Counted from the first letter of the stretch, positions 17,854 through 27,071 are shown. The stretch is DNA of 64,000 bases from DTU019 sp050949825 (GCA_050949825.1 JBMNGL010000013.1:248001-312000), one strand, 5' to 3'. Notes: generated from the letters alone by a model not told the origin. Numbers and translations are program-made.

Positions 17854-17963
17854 ACCCTAAATCCTATTGGCGTGTCTTGCTACACCTGGTTGTCATGCAG
17901 GTGGAAAGCTGCGTATTTGTAGACGTAAGTGGGCAGGTAGGATGATTTTTCAAATAACAAAAG

Positions 17964-18319
17964 TGATTCCACTGCAAAAAGATATAATGCGCAGGTTTGA
18001 ATGCATAAATATTCGTCGCCAGACTTTGCATGGCAACACCATTTGCTTGTCCTGGATTCCTGGTTTTCGTAGCGAGAATACCACATCCCCATAAACGCTG
18101 TAACTGGTCATGAATGCGCGGGAATCCAGGGCTTGTCTCACTACGAAAGGGGTGCCGGGCTAATTCACATCCATGTAGGGTAGCCCTCTCGCCCCGTCCA
18201 TGGGGCTCGCCCCCCATCACTGCTCGCCTTCGCAGGGTGTTGCTACCATGTTCCGTCTAACGGCTCCTACATATTTATACATTCAAACAACGTAATTGGG
18301 GGTTTTTGCAGTGGAATCA
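17964..18319. mobile_element. Foldback MITE, long form (copy 1)
   Basis: A 356-bp element with 17-bp perfect terminal inverted repeats (TGATTCCACTGCAAAAA … TTTTTGCAGTGGAATCA) and inner inverted repeats (GTTTGAATGCATAAATAT / ATATTTATACATTCAAAC). It has no transposase frame. AAAGT flanks both sides if the ends are taken as GATTCC/GGAATC, which may be a 5-bp target duplication. It shares both ends with the 152-bp copy at 37007-37158; the extra ~200 bp in the middle contains its own inverted parts (CCTGGATTCC … GGAATCCAGG). The right end overlaps the 3' end of the next gene. Confidence 0.8.
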
Positions 18320-19770
18320 AAGTCAATCATTTTATCCAAGCACCAGCAGACTGAAACTACCAATATTAAATCAAATACAAAATTAAATAAATAAAGCTGC
18401 TTATATGTATCGGCTGCTCCATTGCCCACATATGGCATGGGGAATTGAATTAAGCCAATGAACATTACTCCCCATAATAGCCGTATCCTGGCCCGTATCT
18501 CATGAACCCCCTGATTCTTCATATATTTTATTAAAGAAACGGTCAGAACAATAATATATATTGACATCAAAAACCATAGGTTTTTGGGTAGATAATGCTC
18601 CCGAAAAGAAGACCACAAGGTAAACCTATTAAACTCACTCACCGGTGTTTCACGGTCTTTTCTTTGATACTTGCCCAGAAATGTGCTGGTTATAAATGCC
18701 TGACCGGCGGTATATTTCATTCCTTGTATAAATCTTGCAGGATGGGTAAGATAGAATGCAATTAACTTACCATTGCTCATCTTATTGTAAAATTCTTCCC
18801 GGGTGATTTGACTATGCGGAACATATCTTATGTATTCTTCCTTATCCAAAAAAGCATGTTTGCCCGCTTCTACTGCCATATCAGGGTTTAAGCCCATATC
18901 CACAAGGTCTTGTCCGGGGTTGTTGGAATCCTTAAGAATCCCGTAGAACACGGCATTATATTGTCTATCCTTGCTTATTTCCTGGTCGATTAAATTCAAG
19001 TTAACAGGATATACCACTAATAAACAAAATAGAAAAGATAGCAATACCACCTGATATGTTTTTAACCGGCCTTTATTTTCCACCAGAAGCACTGCCAGCA
19101 TAAGCAATATAATCGGCAGCGCCGACAGCACCTGCGGTTTAGAACCCAAAAACAGAAATGCTGTAATATATATGAAAATGATTTTCACAAATAGCCTGTT
19201 TTTATGATAAATATAGTAAACCCATGCCGCAATGTACAATAGCAGCGTTGTTATCATCATCGGCTCACCGTACAGGCTGTTAAACCACACTAAATAATTG
19301 CCGTCCAGCAATACCAATATGGCAATTGGGATAAAAATTGCAAGCTTTATTTTATTCTCTATATTGAGAAATAACATTATCAAATACATGGCAAACACGT
19401 AAATAATGGCGTAGGCAACGGCTAAATATCCCGTTTTGAAGGTGTCTTGTCCGCACCCTTGACATATCAGGCTTATCAGCGTTATCAAGTAAGATAGGCT
19501 AGTCTCTTTCAATCTGGCTAAAAGCATTCCTGGGGATGCATCGGAAATCTCATAGCTGGTTACGGTGTAGTTTAAAAACCTGTCAAAGCTGGTGTCGTTT
19601 ATATCCTCCGCTGTCAGTTGTAATCCTGACGCCGACATGACCCTGTCAAAGTCCCCTTGATCTGCAACCCCGGGCCGGGGAACTTGAAAAAGCACATAAA
19701 ATATTATGCCCGCCGCCAATAATACCCCGATGAGCCCCCAATACTGCATAAATTTTCCTGCTGATTTCAT
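18283..19770 (-). CDS. Polytopic membrane protein, WsfD-like glycan transferase family
   Basis: A 495-residue protein with about ten to twelve hydrophobic helices and an extracellular loop after helix 1 (PRPGVADQGDFDRVM) typical of the GT-C-like proteins often annotated as WsfD-type hexose transferases in Gram-positive glycan clusters. I rate the exact name low. ATG 19770 follows AGAGGAAG at five bases; an earlier ATG (19812) has no such site. The last 12 codons, including the stop, come from the right end of the MITE (…DSTAKTPNYVV), so the natural C-terminus has been replaced. It is divergent from gtrA, which together with GtrB suggests a lipid-linked glycan modification function. Confidence 0.55.
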   Translation of the reverse strand: MKSAGKFMQYWGLIGVLLAAGIIFYVLFQVPRPGVADQGDFDRVMSASGLQLTAEDINDTSFDRFLNYTVTSYEISDASPGMLLARLKETSLSYLITLISLICQGCGQDTFKTGYLAVAYAIIYVFAMYLIMLFLNIENKIKLAIFIPIAILVLLDGNYLVWFNSLYGEPMMITTLLLYIAAWVYYIYHKNRLFVKIIFIYITAFLFLGSKPQVLSALPIILLMLAVLLVENKGRLKTYQVVLLSFLFCLLVVYPVNLNLIDQEISKDRQYNAVFYGILKDSNNPGQDLVDMGLNPDMAVEAGKHAFLDKEEYIRYVPHSQITREEFYNKMSNGKLIAFYLTHPARFIQGMKYTAGQAFITSTFLGKYQRKDRETPVSEFNRFTLWSSFREHYLPKNLWFLMSIYIIVLTVSLIKYMKNQGVHEIRARIRLLWGVMFIGLIQFPMPYVGNGAADTYKQLYLFNFVFDLILVVSVCWCLDKMIDFDSTAKTPNYVV

Positions 19771-19930
19771 TCGCTTCCTCTTCTCGCGGCGCAAACCGAT
19801 AAAAATCGACATTAAAGATTAAAGCAATAAGATAATAAATCAATGCATAGTATGCCATTTAATGGGCAAAAATATTCTGAACAGTATTTAAATGAGAGGA
19901 AACTCAGCGACTGGAGTTCAGGAACCCACA

Positions 19931-20359
19931 ATGCAGAACCCTTATCGGAAACACAAGACTGTTATATTGTATCTGGTCTTTGGCGGTCTTACGTCGCTGG
20001 TTAATATAATCGCTTATTTGGGTTTAACCAAGGTTTTTGGCCTGCATTACATGAGCGCTAATATTGTCGCCTGGATAGCATCTGTTCTGTTCGCTTATAT
20101 AACCAACCGCTTATTCGTATTTGTAAGTCAAAGCAAGGGGTTGATATTAATTCTAGGGGAATGTGCGGCCTTTTTTGGTTGTCGCCTGTTTTCTGGTTTG
20201 ATGGATACAACCGGTATGTATGTAATGATCGATTTACTTCATTGCAATGATCTGTTTGTTAAAATAATCACAAATATAGTGGTAATAATCTTAAATTATA
20301 TTTTTAGCAAACAAGTTGTTTTCAAAAAGAAGGATCAGGACGAGGTGAGCATCACATGA
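19931..20359 (+). CDS. GtrA-family membrane protein
   Basis: A 142-residue protein with four hydrophobic helices (about residues 12-32, 37-57, 70-90, 105-125) and a short basic tail, the GtrA/DPMS_related layout. GtrA proteins are thought to flip polyprenyl-phosphate sugars. The sequence FGGLTSLVNIIAYLGL and WIASVLFAYITNRLFVF are typical. ATG 19931 has AGGAA eight bases upstream; ATG 19892 has no site. It overlaps the glycosyltransferase gene by four bases (ATGA), so the two should work as a pair on undecaprenyl-phosphate. Confidence 0.85.
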   Translation: MQNPYRKHKTVILYLVFGGLTSLVNIIAYLGLTKVFGLHYMSANIVAWIASVLFAYITNRLFVFVSQSKGLILILGECAAFFGCRLFSGLMDTTGMYVMIDLLHCNDLFVKIITNIVVIILNYIFSKQVVFKKKDQDEVSIT

Positions 20360-21315
20360 AAATAATATCGATCGTTGTACCTTGCTTTAACGAACAGGAA
20401 GCCTTGCATTATTTCTATAATGAGATCGTGAAACTGGCCCTGGAAATGCCCACTATTATGTTTGAATTCGTTTTCGTTGATGACGGTTCACAAGATAATA
20501 CCTTGATAATATTAAAAGAGTTGCAGAGACAGGATGAGCGCATCAAGTACTTATCCTTTTCGCGGAATTTTGGCAAAGAATCCGCCATATATGCGGGGCT
20601 TAATAATGCCGGCGGCGATTATGTAGCCATAATAGATGCTGATCTGCAGGATCCACCCATTTTGATCAAAGAGATGTATCATATCATTGTAAACGAGGGT
20701 TATGATTGTGTTGCCACCAGAAGAAAGAGCAGAAAAGGGGAGCCACCCGTGCGATCATTTTTTGCCAGGCAGTTTTACCGTATCATCAACCGCATTTCCA
20801 ATATCGAACTGGTTGATGGCGCCAGAGATTTCCGCTTAATGACCCGACAAATGGTGGAATCAATTCTGCAGATCTGCGAGTATAATCGTTTTTCAAAAGG
20901 CATCTTTGCCTGGGTGGGATTTAAAACCAAGTGGATCGAATTTGACAATCGAGAACGCGTCGCAGGTCAGACAAAATGGTCGTTTTGGAAGCTTTATGCA
21001 TATTCATTAGAGGGCATAATGGCGTTTTCTACAACGCCACTGGCTATATCCTCAGTTGTAGGGGCTGCTTTTTTTTTGTTGTCGCTTTTTATGATCTGTA
21101 TCTTAGGTATATGGCAATTTATTTGGGGTGGTTATGTTATTGCATGGTATTGGCTGTTATGTATCATGCTTTTTATTACTGGTATTCAACTGTTCTGTAC
21201 AGGCATAGTGGGACAGTATGTATCCAGAACCTATTTGGAAACCAAGAAAAGACCAATTTACATAATCAAAGAGTTTAGTGATCAAAGCTTTAAGCCTCTA
21301 ACTGGGCAAGAATAA
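20356..21315 (+). CDS. GtrB-type polyprenyl-phosphate glycosyltransferase (GT2)
   Basis: A 319-residue GT2 enzyme of the DPM1/GtrB type that loads a sugar from an NDP donor onto undecaprenyl phosphate. The catalytic domain shows VVPCFNEQEAL, VDDGSQDNT, and the DXD region IDADLQDPP; a juxtamembrane helix leads to two transmembrane helices near residues 230-300. ATGA overlap with gtrA indicates coupling. The expected product is a membrane-bound sugar carrier used by a GT-C enzyme on the outer face; the divergent WsfD-like gene is a candidate user (inference). Confidence 0.9.
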   Translation: MKIISIVVPCFNEQEALHYFYNEIVKLALEMPTIMFEFVFVDDGSQDNTLIILKELQRQDERIKYLSFSRNFGKESAIYAGLNNAGGDYVAIIDADLQDPPILIKEMYHIIVNEGYDCVATRRKSRKGEPPVRSFFARQFYRIINRISNIELVDGARDFRLMTRQMVESILQICEYNRFSKGIFAWVGFKTKWIEFDNRERVAGQTKWSFWKLYAYSLEGIMAFSTTPLAISSVVGAAFFLLSLFMICILGIWQFIWGGYVIAWYWLLCIMLFITGIQLFCTGIVGQYVSRTYLETKKRPIYIIKEFSDQSFKPLTGQE

Positions 21316-21447
21316 TCGATTAACTGACCGTCTGTGGCGGCATCCTAATTAATCGTTGCCTGTAATCTTTCCATATAATACATGGCCCTTTTGCCACCGT
21401 GTGCAAGCCGGCATATGTAACCCATAAAGGTATATATTCATAATATA

Positions 21448-21485
21448 AGTCGTGAGAAAAAATGTTTCTCACGACTAAAATTTTT
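21448..21485 (+). terminator. Hairpin between the glycosyltransferase gene and feoA
   Basis: 12-bp perfect stem AGTCGTGAGAAA / TTTCTCACGACT, 5-base loop, then AAAATTTTT. It lies 37 bases before the feoA start. It could end the gtr transcript or act as an attenuator in the feo leader. Confidence 0.55.
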
Positions 21486-21512
21486 CGGATAACTTTTATG
21501 GAGGGATCAAAT

Positions 21513-21758
21513 TTGGAGGGCTTAATTCTACTTAATCAACTTGCTTTAGGCAGTTTTGGAATAGTCAGACAGTTGACCGCTCAAGGCAATACCAGGAGAA
21601 GATTGCTTGATTTAGGTCTTATTAATGACACCAAGGTGGAAGCATTAATAAAGAGTCCATTTGGTGACCCCATAGCTTATGAAATCCGTGGTGCAGTCAT
21701 CGCCCTGCGTTCAGAAGAAGCATCAAAAATACTGGTTGAATCTGTTGATATGGCTTGA
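21513..21758 (+). CDS. feoA: Ferrous iron transport protein FeoA
   Basis: An 81-residue SH3-like protein of the FeoA family, which docks to FeoB on the cytoplasmic side and tunes iron uptake. It carries the FeoA-typical RRRLLDLGLINDTKVE and FGDPIAYEIRGAVIALR. Translation probably starts at TTG 21513, seven bases after GGAGGG. Two frame-compatible ATG codons upstream overlap the hairpin or the ribosome site itself. FeoB follows after a hairpin. Confidence 0.9.
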   Translation: MEGLILLNQLALGSFGIVRQLTAQGNTRRRLLDLGLINDTKVEALIKSPFGDPIAYEIRGAVIALRSEEASKILVESVDMA

Positions 21759-21765
21759 CAATGCC

Positions 21766-21794
21766 AATAAGTCCGGGCAGTCCCCGGACTTATT
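21766..21794 (+). terminator. Stem-loop between feoA and feoB
   Basis: AATAAGTCCGGG pairs with CCCGGACTTATT (12 bp, 5-base loop), in the 56-bp gap between feoA and feoB. There is no clean T-run, so it may be a partial terminator or an RNA-processing or stability element that lets feoA exceed feoB. Confidence 0.6.
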
Positions 21795-21814
21795 AGGTTA
21801 GGGGGTACTATAGA

Positions 21815-23917
21815 ATGTGTCATGTTCAGGTTAATTCTCCAGATGATTTGGTAATTGCTTTGGCGGGGAATCCCAATACAGGGAAAAGCACCGTTTTTAA
21901 CAGCTTGACAGGATTGAATCAGCATACGGGGAACTGGCCGGGAAAAACGGTCGCCAATGCTCAGGGTCAATACCTTCACAAAGGAAGGCCGTTTGTTCTG
22001 GTTGATTTGCCCGGCACCTATTCTTTGCTGGCCAGCTCAGTGGAAGAAGAAGTGGCCCGGGATTTTATCTGCTTTGGCAGCTCGGATGCAACAGTGGTTG
22101 TTGCTGATGCGACTTGTTTGGAAAGAAACCTGAACATGGTCTTGCAGGTTGTTGAAATTACGGATAGAGTTGTAGTTTGCGTGAATCTGCTCGATGAGGC
22201 TGAAAGGAAGAAAATCCATGTTGATTTAAATAAACTTGCCAAGCTGCTGGGGGTGCCTGTAATCGGGACAAATGCCAGAGACGGGGTTGGTTTGGCAGAA
22301 TTAAAAGATGTGGTATACAAAGTAGCCGGCGGTGAAATTGAGACCAATCCGTTAAAGATTCATTATGACGAGGTCGTGGAAAACGCAGTCCGCCTGCTTG
22401 AACCCGCTATCAGGGCAAGAATAGGCGATAAAAGAAAAAGCAGGTGGGTGGCTTTAAGATTGCTGGAGGGAGATAGCACAATATTTTCTTCGCTCAGTGA
22501 TTATCTTGGCACCGATCTGCGCAAAGACAATGCTGTATCCGCTGCTTTGTCAAAGGTTGAACAATATTTAGAGCAAAGGCAATTGAGCCAGGACGAGTTA
22601 CGGGACCGGTTGGTGGCAGCCATTGTTAAGTTGGCTGAGAATATCCGGGAAAAGACGGTATGGTTTGAAAATAGACAGTACCATCAGATGGACCGCCGCA
22701 TTGATAGTATCTTGACTTCCCGCGTTTTTGGCATTTTCATTATGCTGGCCTTGCTGGGCGGAGTGTTTTGGCTGACCATTCAAGGCGCCAATTACCCTTC
22801 CCAGGCCCTGGCAACCGTGCTCTTCTGGATTGAGAACCGTATAACGGATTTCTTTATGTGGGCCGGTTTGCCGGTTTGGCTTCATGGCGCCCTGGTATTG
22901 GGGATATACCGCACGCTGGCCTGGGTGGTGTCAGTGATGCTACCTCCCATGGCTATCTTTTTTCCATTGTTTACATTGATGGAAGACCTGGGCTATCTGC
23001 CCCGAATCGCTTTCAACCTGGATAACTTTTTTAAAAGAGCCTGTGCCCATGGAAAACAAGCCTTGACAATGTGCATGGGATTTGGATGCAACGCAGCGGG
23101 TGTCATTTCCTGCCGGATTATTGATTCGCCCCGGGAACGGCTGATCGCAATCATTACCAACAACTTTGTTCCCTGTAATGGACGTTTTCCTACTCTAATT
23201 GCGCTGGCTATGATTTTTATTGCGGGGTCGTCAGGTAAATATCGATCTATTCTGGCCTCTCTTTCCATTCTGGCCGTAATCGTATTGGGGGTGATAACAA
23301 CGCTGGTTGTTTCCAGCATTTTATCGAAGACTATTTTGAAGGGATTGCCTTCATCCTTTACCCTGGAATTGCCGCCTTATCGGAAACCCCAATTGGGAAG
23401 AATTATTGTGCGCTCTATCTTTGACCGTACCCTGTTTGTTTTGTCCCGCGCGGTAATGGTAGCCGCCCCTGCCGGTTTACTGACCTGGATTCTAGCCAAT
23501 GTGCAGGTCGGAGACATAAGCATTTTGAAGCATACAGCGCAATTCTTAAATCCCTTTGCCTATTGGCTGGGACTTGACGGATATATTTTACTGGCCTTTA
23601 TTCTGGGGTTTCCTGCCAATGAGATTGTTATACCGATTTTAATTATGAGCTATATGGCAGGCGGACATATGATGGAACTGGATAGTCTTAAGTCCCTGCG
23701 CGAATTGTTTGTAGCCAACGGATGGACCTGGTTGACCGGGGTATGCACCATGCTGTTTTGTCTCAATCACTTCCCCTGTGGAACCACCATGCTGACCATT
23801 TACAAAGAAACTCAAAGTAAAAAATGGCCCCTGATTGCGTTTCTTGTGCCTACTATCACCGGAATTATACTCTGTTTTGTGGCGGCGCAGACAGCACGTT
23901 TATTCGGCTTGATATGA
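21815..23917 (+). CDS. feoB: Ferrous iron transporter FeoB
   Basis: A 700-residue G-protein-coupled Fe(II) permease of the cytoplasmic membrane. The G domain shows G1 GNPNTGKST (18-26), the switch region HTGNWPGKTV, G3 DLPGTYSL and G4 NLLD. A helical GDI-like domain follows, then the gated membrane part from about residue 300, with the conserved Cys/Gly motif CMGFGCNAAG and NNFVPCNGR. Length is normal. It starts at ATG 21815 after TAGGGGGT. Iron demand fits the many Fe-S enzymes in the window. No Fur box was recognised with confidence. Confidence 0.96.
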   Translation: MCHVQVNSPDDLVIALAGNPNTGKSTVFNSLTGLNQHTGNWPGKTVANAQGQYLHKGRPFVLVDLPGTYSLLASSVEEEVARDFICFGSSDATVVVADATCLERNLNMVLQVVEITDRVVVCVNLLDEAERKKIHVDLNKLAKLLGVPVIGTNARDGVGLAELKDVVYKVAGGEIETNPLKIHYDEVVENAVRLLEPAIRARIGDKRKSRWVALRLLEGDSTIFSSLSDYLGTDLRKDNAVSAALSKVEQYLEQRQLSQDELRDRLVAAIVKLAENIREKTVWFENRQYHQMDRRIDSILTSRVFGIFIMLALLGGVFWLTIQGANYPSQALATVLFWIENRITDFFMWAGLPVWLHGALVLGIYRTLAWVVSVMLPPMAIFFPLFTLMEDLGYLPRIAFNLDNFFKRACAHGKQALTMCMGFGCNAAGVISCRIIDSPRERLIAIITNNFVPCNGRFPTLIALAMIFIAGSSGKYRSILASLSILAVIVLGVITTLVVSSILSKTILKGLPSSFTLELPPYRKPQLGRIIVRSIFDRTLFVLSRAVMVAAPAGLLTWILANVQVGDISILKHTAQFLNPFAYWLGLDGYILLAFILGFPANEIVIPILIMSYMAGGHMMELDSLKSLRELFVANGWTWLTGVCTMLFCLNHFPCGTTMLTIYKETQSKKWPLIAFLVPTITGIILCFVAAQTARLFGLI

Positions 23918-23979
23918 GTGCCGGGCGAAATTATAATTAAAAAATAAAGTATTGCCAGGCAAATTAGGAGGAAACGAAT

Positions 23980-24246
23980 GTGAGAATTACTTTATGGCCC
24001 CAATCGAGGAGTGGCAAGTGGTCTGCCGGACTCAGCATCGCTTTTGTGGTTTTATTCTGTTTAAAACTAATGGCTCTGACACCCATGCCGATATTTGCCA
24101 TCGCTGCTTTAGGATTGGCAGGTTTTGTCATCGGCATTCTGGCTATGTTTAAAAACAAGGAAAAGGCGTTGCTGGTTTTTCTATCTATCCCGCTCGGTTT
24201 GCTGATAATCTTTTGGACTGCAGCGGAGATTATGTACCCACACTAG
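23980..24246 (+). CDS. Small membrane protein downstream of feoB
   Basis: An 88-residue protein with three predicted hydrophobic helices (about residues 16-33, 35-55, 62-82) and short charged ends; no family recognised. GTG at 23980 is supported by AGGAGG eight bases ahead. An ATG overlapping that GTG runs directly into a stop. It lies 62 bases after feoB on the same strand, so a role as a Feo accessory protein (like FeoC or small membrane partners) is possible but only inferred. Confidence 0.6.
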   Translation: MRITLWPQSRSGKWSAGLSIAFVVLFCLKLMALTPMPIFAIAALGLAGFVIGILAMFKNKEKALLVFLSIPLGLLIIFWTAAEIMYPH

Positions 24247-24545
24247 CGTTACACCGGGATGTCAGTCTGTATAAAAAGTCTGTAGGTCGCGTCTCCTGCT
24301 CCTGATGCCGTCACCAGCAGAAAAAGGGCAGGGAGATCATTACCTTTCCTTGGAGATAAGGTGATTAACTATTCGCGTACTGGCAATGTTTAACCTGGAA
24401 TATTTAATGAAAATGGGAGTAAAGCTATTTAAGGCAAAATCATTATCAGGATGGCTATGTACTATTGACGGGGAGCGGTGTTAGGCTTGACTTACCATAA
24501 AATCTGCTTTGCTCCGAGCCGCAATCAGCGTGTGATGTTGCCCTA
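24247..24545. other. Intergenic stretch
   Basis: About 300 bases without a supported gene. TTGACTTACC at about 24487 is -35-like, but no good -10 stands at the right distance. I see no repeat or structured RNA. Confidence 0.4.
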
Positions 24546-25373
24546 ATGTACACCAGCGGGTTAAGAGGACAATTATTAGCCGACTATGATAGACTGTTGT
24601 TTATGGAAAAGCAGCATTACAAAATAAATGGGGCAGAGGAATCAACCCCGGCCCCAACCAGGGAGCAAGATAGAGCGCAAACCTTCACCCAGGGGTTAAA
24701 GGCAGGTCTTCCGATTGCCATCGGCTACCTTCCCATCGCTATTGCTTTTGGACTTTTGGCCCGCTCCGCCGGGGTTTCGGTTTATATTGCGGTGTTGATG
24801 TCAATCCTGGTGTTTGCCGGCGCCAGCCAATTTATTGCCGCCGGCATGCTGGCCCTGGGAACTCACGCCGGGGAAATCGTTTTAACTACCTTTGTCATCA
24901 ACCTGCGCCACTTTTTAATGAGCGCTTCGCTGTCACAACGCCTGGCGCCTGAGCTGTCCAAACCATGGCGCAGCCTTTTGGCCTTTGGGGTGACAGATGA
25001 ATCTTTTACGGTGGCATCACTGCAATCCCAGCCTATATTGACGGCTCCTTTCATTCTAGGACTCAATCTAATTGCTTACCTGTCCTGGGTGGCAGGAACC
25101 GGGGTTGGAGTATTGCTGGCCGGCGGGCTGCCCGCGGCTCTGCAGGCCAGTATGGGCATAGCCCTGTATGCTATGTTTATTGGCCTGTTAGTGCCTTCTT
25201 TGCGCAAAGGGCGACCTGTGATCATTGTGGTTCTGGCAGCAATTGTTTTTCAGGCCATGATGAATTGGGTGCCGGCCCTGTGTGGCCTGGCGACCGGTTG
25301 GAAATTAGTCCTCGCCGCCAGTGCTGCTGCAATGCTGGGAGCAGCCTGCTATCCTCAGGGGGTGCCGGAATGA
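24546..25373 (+). CDS. azlC: AzlC-type branched-chain amino acid exporter, large subunit
   Basis: A 275-residue polytopic protein. After a hydrophilic N-terminal region the AzlC domain begins near GLKAGLPIAIGYLPIAIAFG and includes the conserved AGASQFIAA and NLRHFLMSASL motifs. With AzlD it forms a transporter that exports branched-chain amino acids (known from Bacillus azaleucine resistance). The start is uncertain: no good ribosome site is seen at ATG 24546 or at ATG 24603, and the first ~45 residues are not needed for the domain. The stop overlaps the azlD start (ATGA). Confidence 0.88.
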   Translation: MYTSGLRGQLLADYDRLLFMEKQHYKINGAEESTPAPTREQDRAQTFTQGLKAGLPIAIGYLPIAIAFGLLARSAGVSVYIAVLMSILVFAGASQFIAAGMLALGTHAGEIVLTTFVINLRHFLMSASLSQRLAPELSKPWRSLLAFGVTDESFTVASLQSQPILTAPFILGLNLIAYLSWVAGTGVGVLLAGGLPAALQASMGIALYAMFIGLLVPSLRKGRPVIIVVLAAIVFQAMMNWVPALCGLATGWKLVLAASAAAMLGAACYPQGVPE

Positions 25374-25678
25374 GCCCTACCGAACTTGTGCTGCTGGTAT
25401 TGTTTATGGCCCTGGTGACCTATACTCCTCGCATGCTGCCCCTGGTATTTCTACGCGATATTCAGATGCCTCCTTTTGTTCGTTCCACCCTGCAGTTTGT
25501 TCCTTATGCCATACTGGGCGCGTTGATTTTTCCGGGCGCGCTCTATGCGACCGGCAACATTCAAACCGCTCTAGCAGGCATATTGGGATCGTTTGTGCTG
25601 GCATTGCTGCGCTTTAACCTGGTAGCGGTGGTGTTGGGAGGGATTGCCTGCGCCTACCTGTGGGGTCTGATACTCTGA
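25370..25678 (+). CDS. azlD: AzlD-type branched-chain amino acid exporter, small subunit
   Basis: A 102-residue membrane protein with four hydrophobic helices. It has the AzlD hallmarks TYTPRMLPL and FVPYAILGALIFPG. ATG 25370 overlaps the azlC stop by four bases, which indicates coupled translation; a longer frame that starts inside azlC was not chosen. It is the partner that completes the AzlCD exporter. The stop codon is already part of a hairpin that separates it from convergent purC. Confidence 0.9.
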   Translation: MSPTELVLLVLFMALVTYTPRMLPLVFLRDIQMPPFVRSTLQFVPYAILGALIFPGALYATGNIQTALAGILGSFVLALLRFNLVAVVLGGIACAYLWGLIL

Positions 25679-25704
25679 ACTTGTGGTGCCAGGCACCACA
25701 AGTT
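25678..25704. terminator. Palindrome between azlD and purC
   Basis: A 13-bp perfect inverted repeat (AACTTGTGGTGCC / GGCACCACAAGTT) around a single base starts in the azlD stop codon. Its position between convergent genes fits a two-way terminator, but no T-run follows. TGGTGCCAGGCACCA palindromes also occur as dispersed repeats in related genomes (from memory). Confidence 0.55.
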
Positions 25705-25727
25705 GTTAGGACAGCCTCTCTAGTTAT

Positions 25728-26414
25728 TTAGTCGTCTAACATCATTCTTTCCAGCTCCAGGGGGTGAATATGCTTGCCGTCTTTGAAGGCTCTCATGTTG
25801 CCGCCGGAGATCTCATCCACTAGCATAATCTGCTTATCAGGACCAACCCGGCCAAATTCAAATTTTATATCATATAATTCGATGTCTTTGCGGGCCAGTT
25901 CTGCTTTTACTATGGCGGTGATTTTGCGGGTCAGCTCCTTTAAAACCTGGTATTCCGCTTTGGAGAGGATTGCCAGCATGTCCAGGGCGTCCTCGGTAAT
26001 GGGGGGATCCTCACGGGCATCATCTTTTAAAGTCATTTCCACAAAATAATCCAGCTCTTGCCCTTCCTGTACATAATCCCCATAACGGCGCAAAAAGCTC
26101 CCCACGGCCCGCAAGCGGCAGATGACCTCTACACCTTTGCCAAACAACACCGCCGGTTTGACGGTCATGGTGGCATTTTCGATATCAGCATCGATATAAT
26201 GAGTGGGAATGCCATGTTCTTGCAGGATATTAAAAAAGTACCTGGTCAAGCGCAGCCCGGCCCGTCCTGAGCCTTCTATGGTCAGCCCTACCGTATTGAG
26301 GCCCGGGTCAAATACCCCGTCCGCACCGGTGGCGTCGTCTTTGAACTTTAACAAGTAATTGCCGTCATCGAGCCGGTAGACATCCTTGGTTTTGCCGGTA
26401 TAAATCAATTCCAT
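25728..26414 (-). CDS. purC: SAICAR synthase (PurC)
   Basis: A 228-residue enzyme of purine synthesis that joins CAIR and aspartate with ATP to give SAICAR. The start ELIYTGKTKDVY and the Lys/Gly-rich ATP site, then VICRLRAVGSFLRRYG, IKFEFGRV and LVDEISGGNMR are all typical. AAAGGAT precedes the ATG. It is alone, not in a pur operon, and convergent with azlD. Length is normal for the short bacterial form. Confidence 0.95.
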   Translation of the reverse strand: MELIYTGKTKDVYRLDDGNYLLKFKDDATGADGVFDPGLNTVGLTIEGSGRAGLRLTRYFFNILQEHGIPTHYIDADIENATMTVKPAVLFGKGVEVICRLRAVGSFLRRYGDYVQEGQELDYFVEMTLKDDAREDPPITEDALDMLAILSKAEYQVLKELTRKITAIVKAELARKDIELYDIKFEFGRVGPDKQIMLVDEISGGNMRAFKDGKHIHPLELERMMLDD

Positions 26415-26711
26415 TGCAACGATCCTTTCTTAGCTTTTCTTTGGGCTAATTATAACCACATAATCAGCCAGAAGCAATGTATACACATTATGAACGATTT
26501 ATTGCCGTTCAAGGTATGAAAGATCTATATTGTTATGGTTCTTCATAGCATTTGCGGGTAATAAGTCGGACCATGCTTGCCTGGCAGGCTTGACAAGTAT
26601 TAGGATAAAGGAAATATGGTGTTGCGGGAGAGAAATCCCGCCAAGGCCATAAGTATATTAAGATAGGTGTTTCATTTTTTACCGCAGCGATGCCGAATTG
26701 GAGGAATGCAC

Positions 26712-27071
26712 GTGGCCAGACCATCTTTTGATGAATTTATCGATATGCTCGACCGGGCGGTAGATCGCATCCCGCCCCATTTCTGTACCGAGCTGAGCGG
26801 AGGATTCAACGTACAGAAAGGCAAAAAGCGTGAGGATGACTACTACATAATGGGTGAGTATGTTGAAGGCGACCACCTGGGTTGCTTTATTGTTTTCTAT
26901 TACGGCTCCTTTGTGGCTGTGTTGGGAGATGATCCCCTGAAAGCCTGGGAAGAAGAAATTATGGATACCGTCTTGCATGAAATGCAGCATCACCTGGAAT
27001 CAATGGCCGGGCGTGACGACCTGGCCCGCCAGGAAATAGAGGAATTGGAAAAGGCCTTGCGTTCAAAATAA
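26712..27071 (+). CDS. Zincin-like metallopeptidase family protein (PF06262 type)
   Basis: A 119-residue protein of the small zincin-like family. The metal site reads TVLHEMQHHLE, an HExxH motif (HEMQH). The N-terminal SFDEFIDMLDRAVDRIP is typical. Proteolytic activity of this family is largely unproven. GTG 26712 is chosen because GGAGG ends seven bases ahead; ATG 26706 is only one base from it. It stands before the two-component genes with about 100 bases between. Confidence 0.82.
   Translation: MARPSFDEFIDMLDRAVDRIPPHFCTELSGGFNVQKGKKREDDYYIMGEYVEGDHLGCFIVFYYGSFVAVLGDDPLKAWEEEIMDTVLHEMQHHLESMAGRDDLARQEIEELEKALRSK

Noticed and set aside
17867..18220. Short overlapping frames on both strands
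   Set aside because: They lie in the MITE and its left flank; none has a ribosome site.
24480..24520. Promoter for azlC
   Set aside because: TTGACT is present but no -10 element stands at 16-18 bases.
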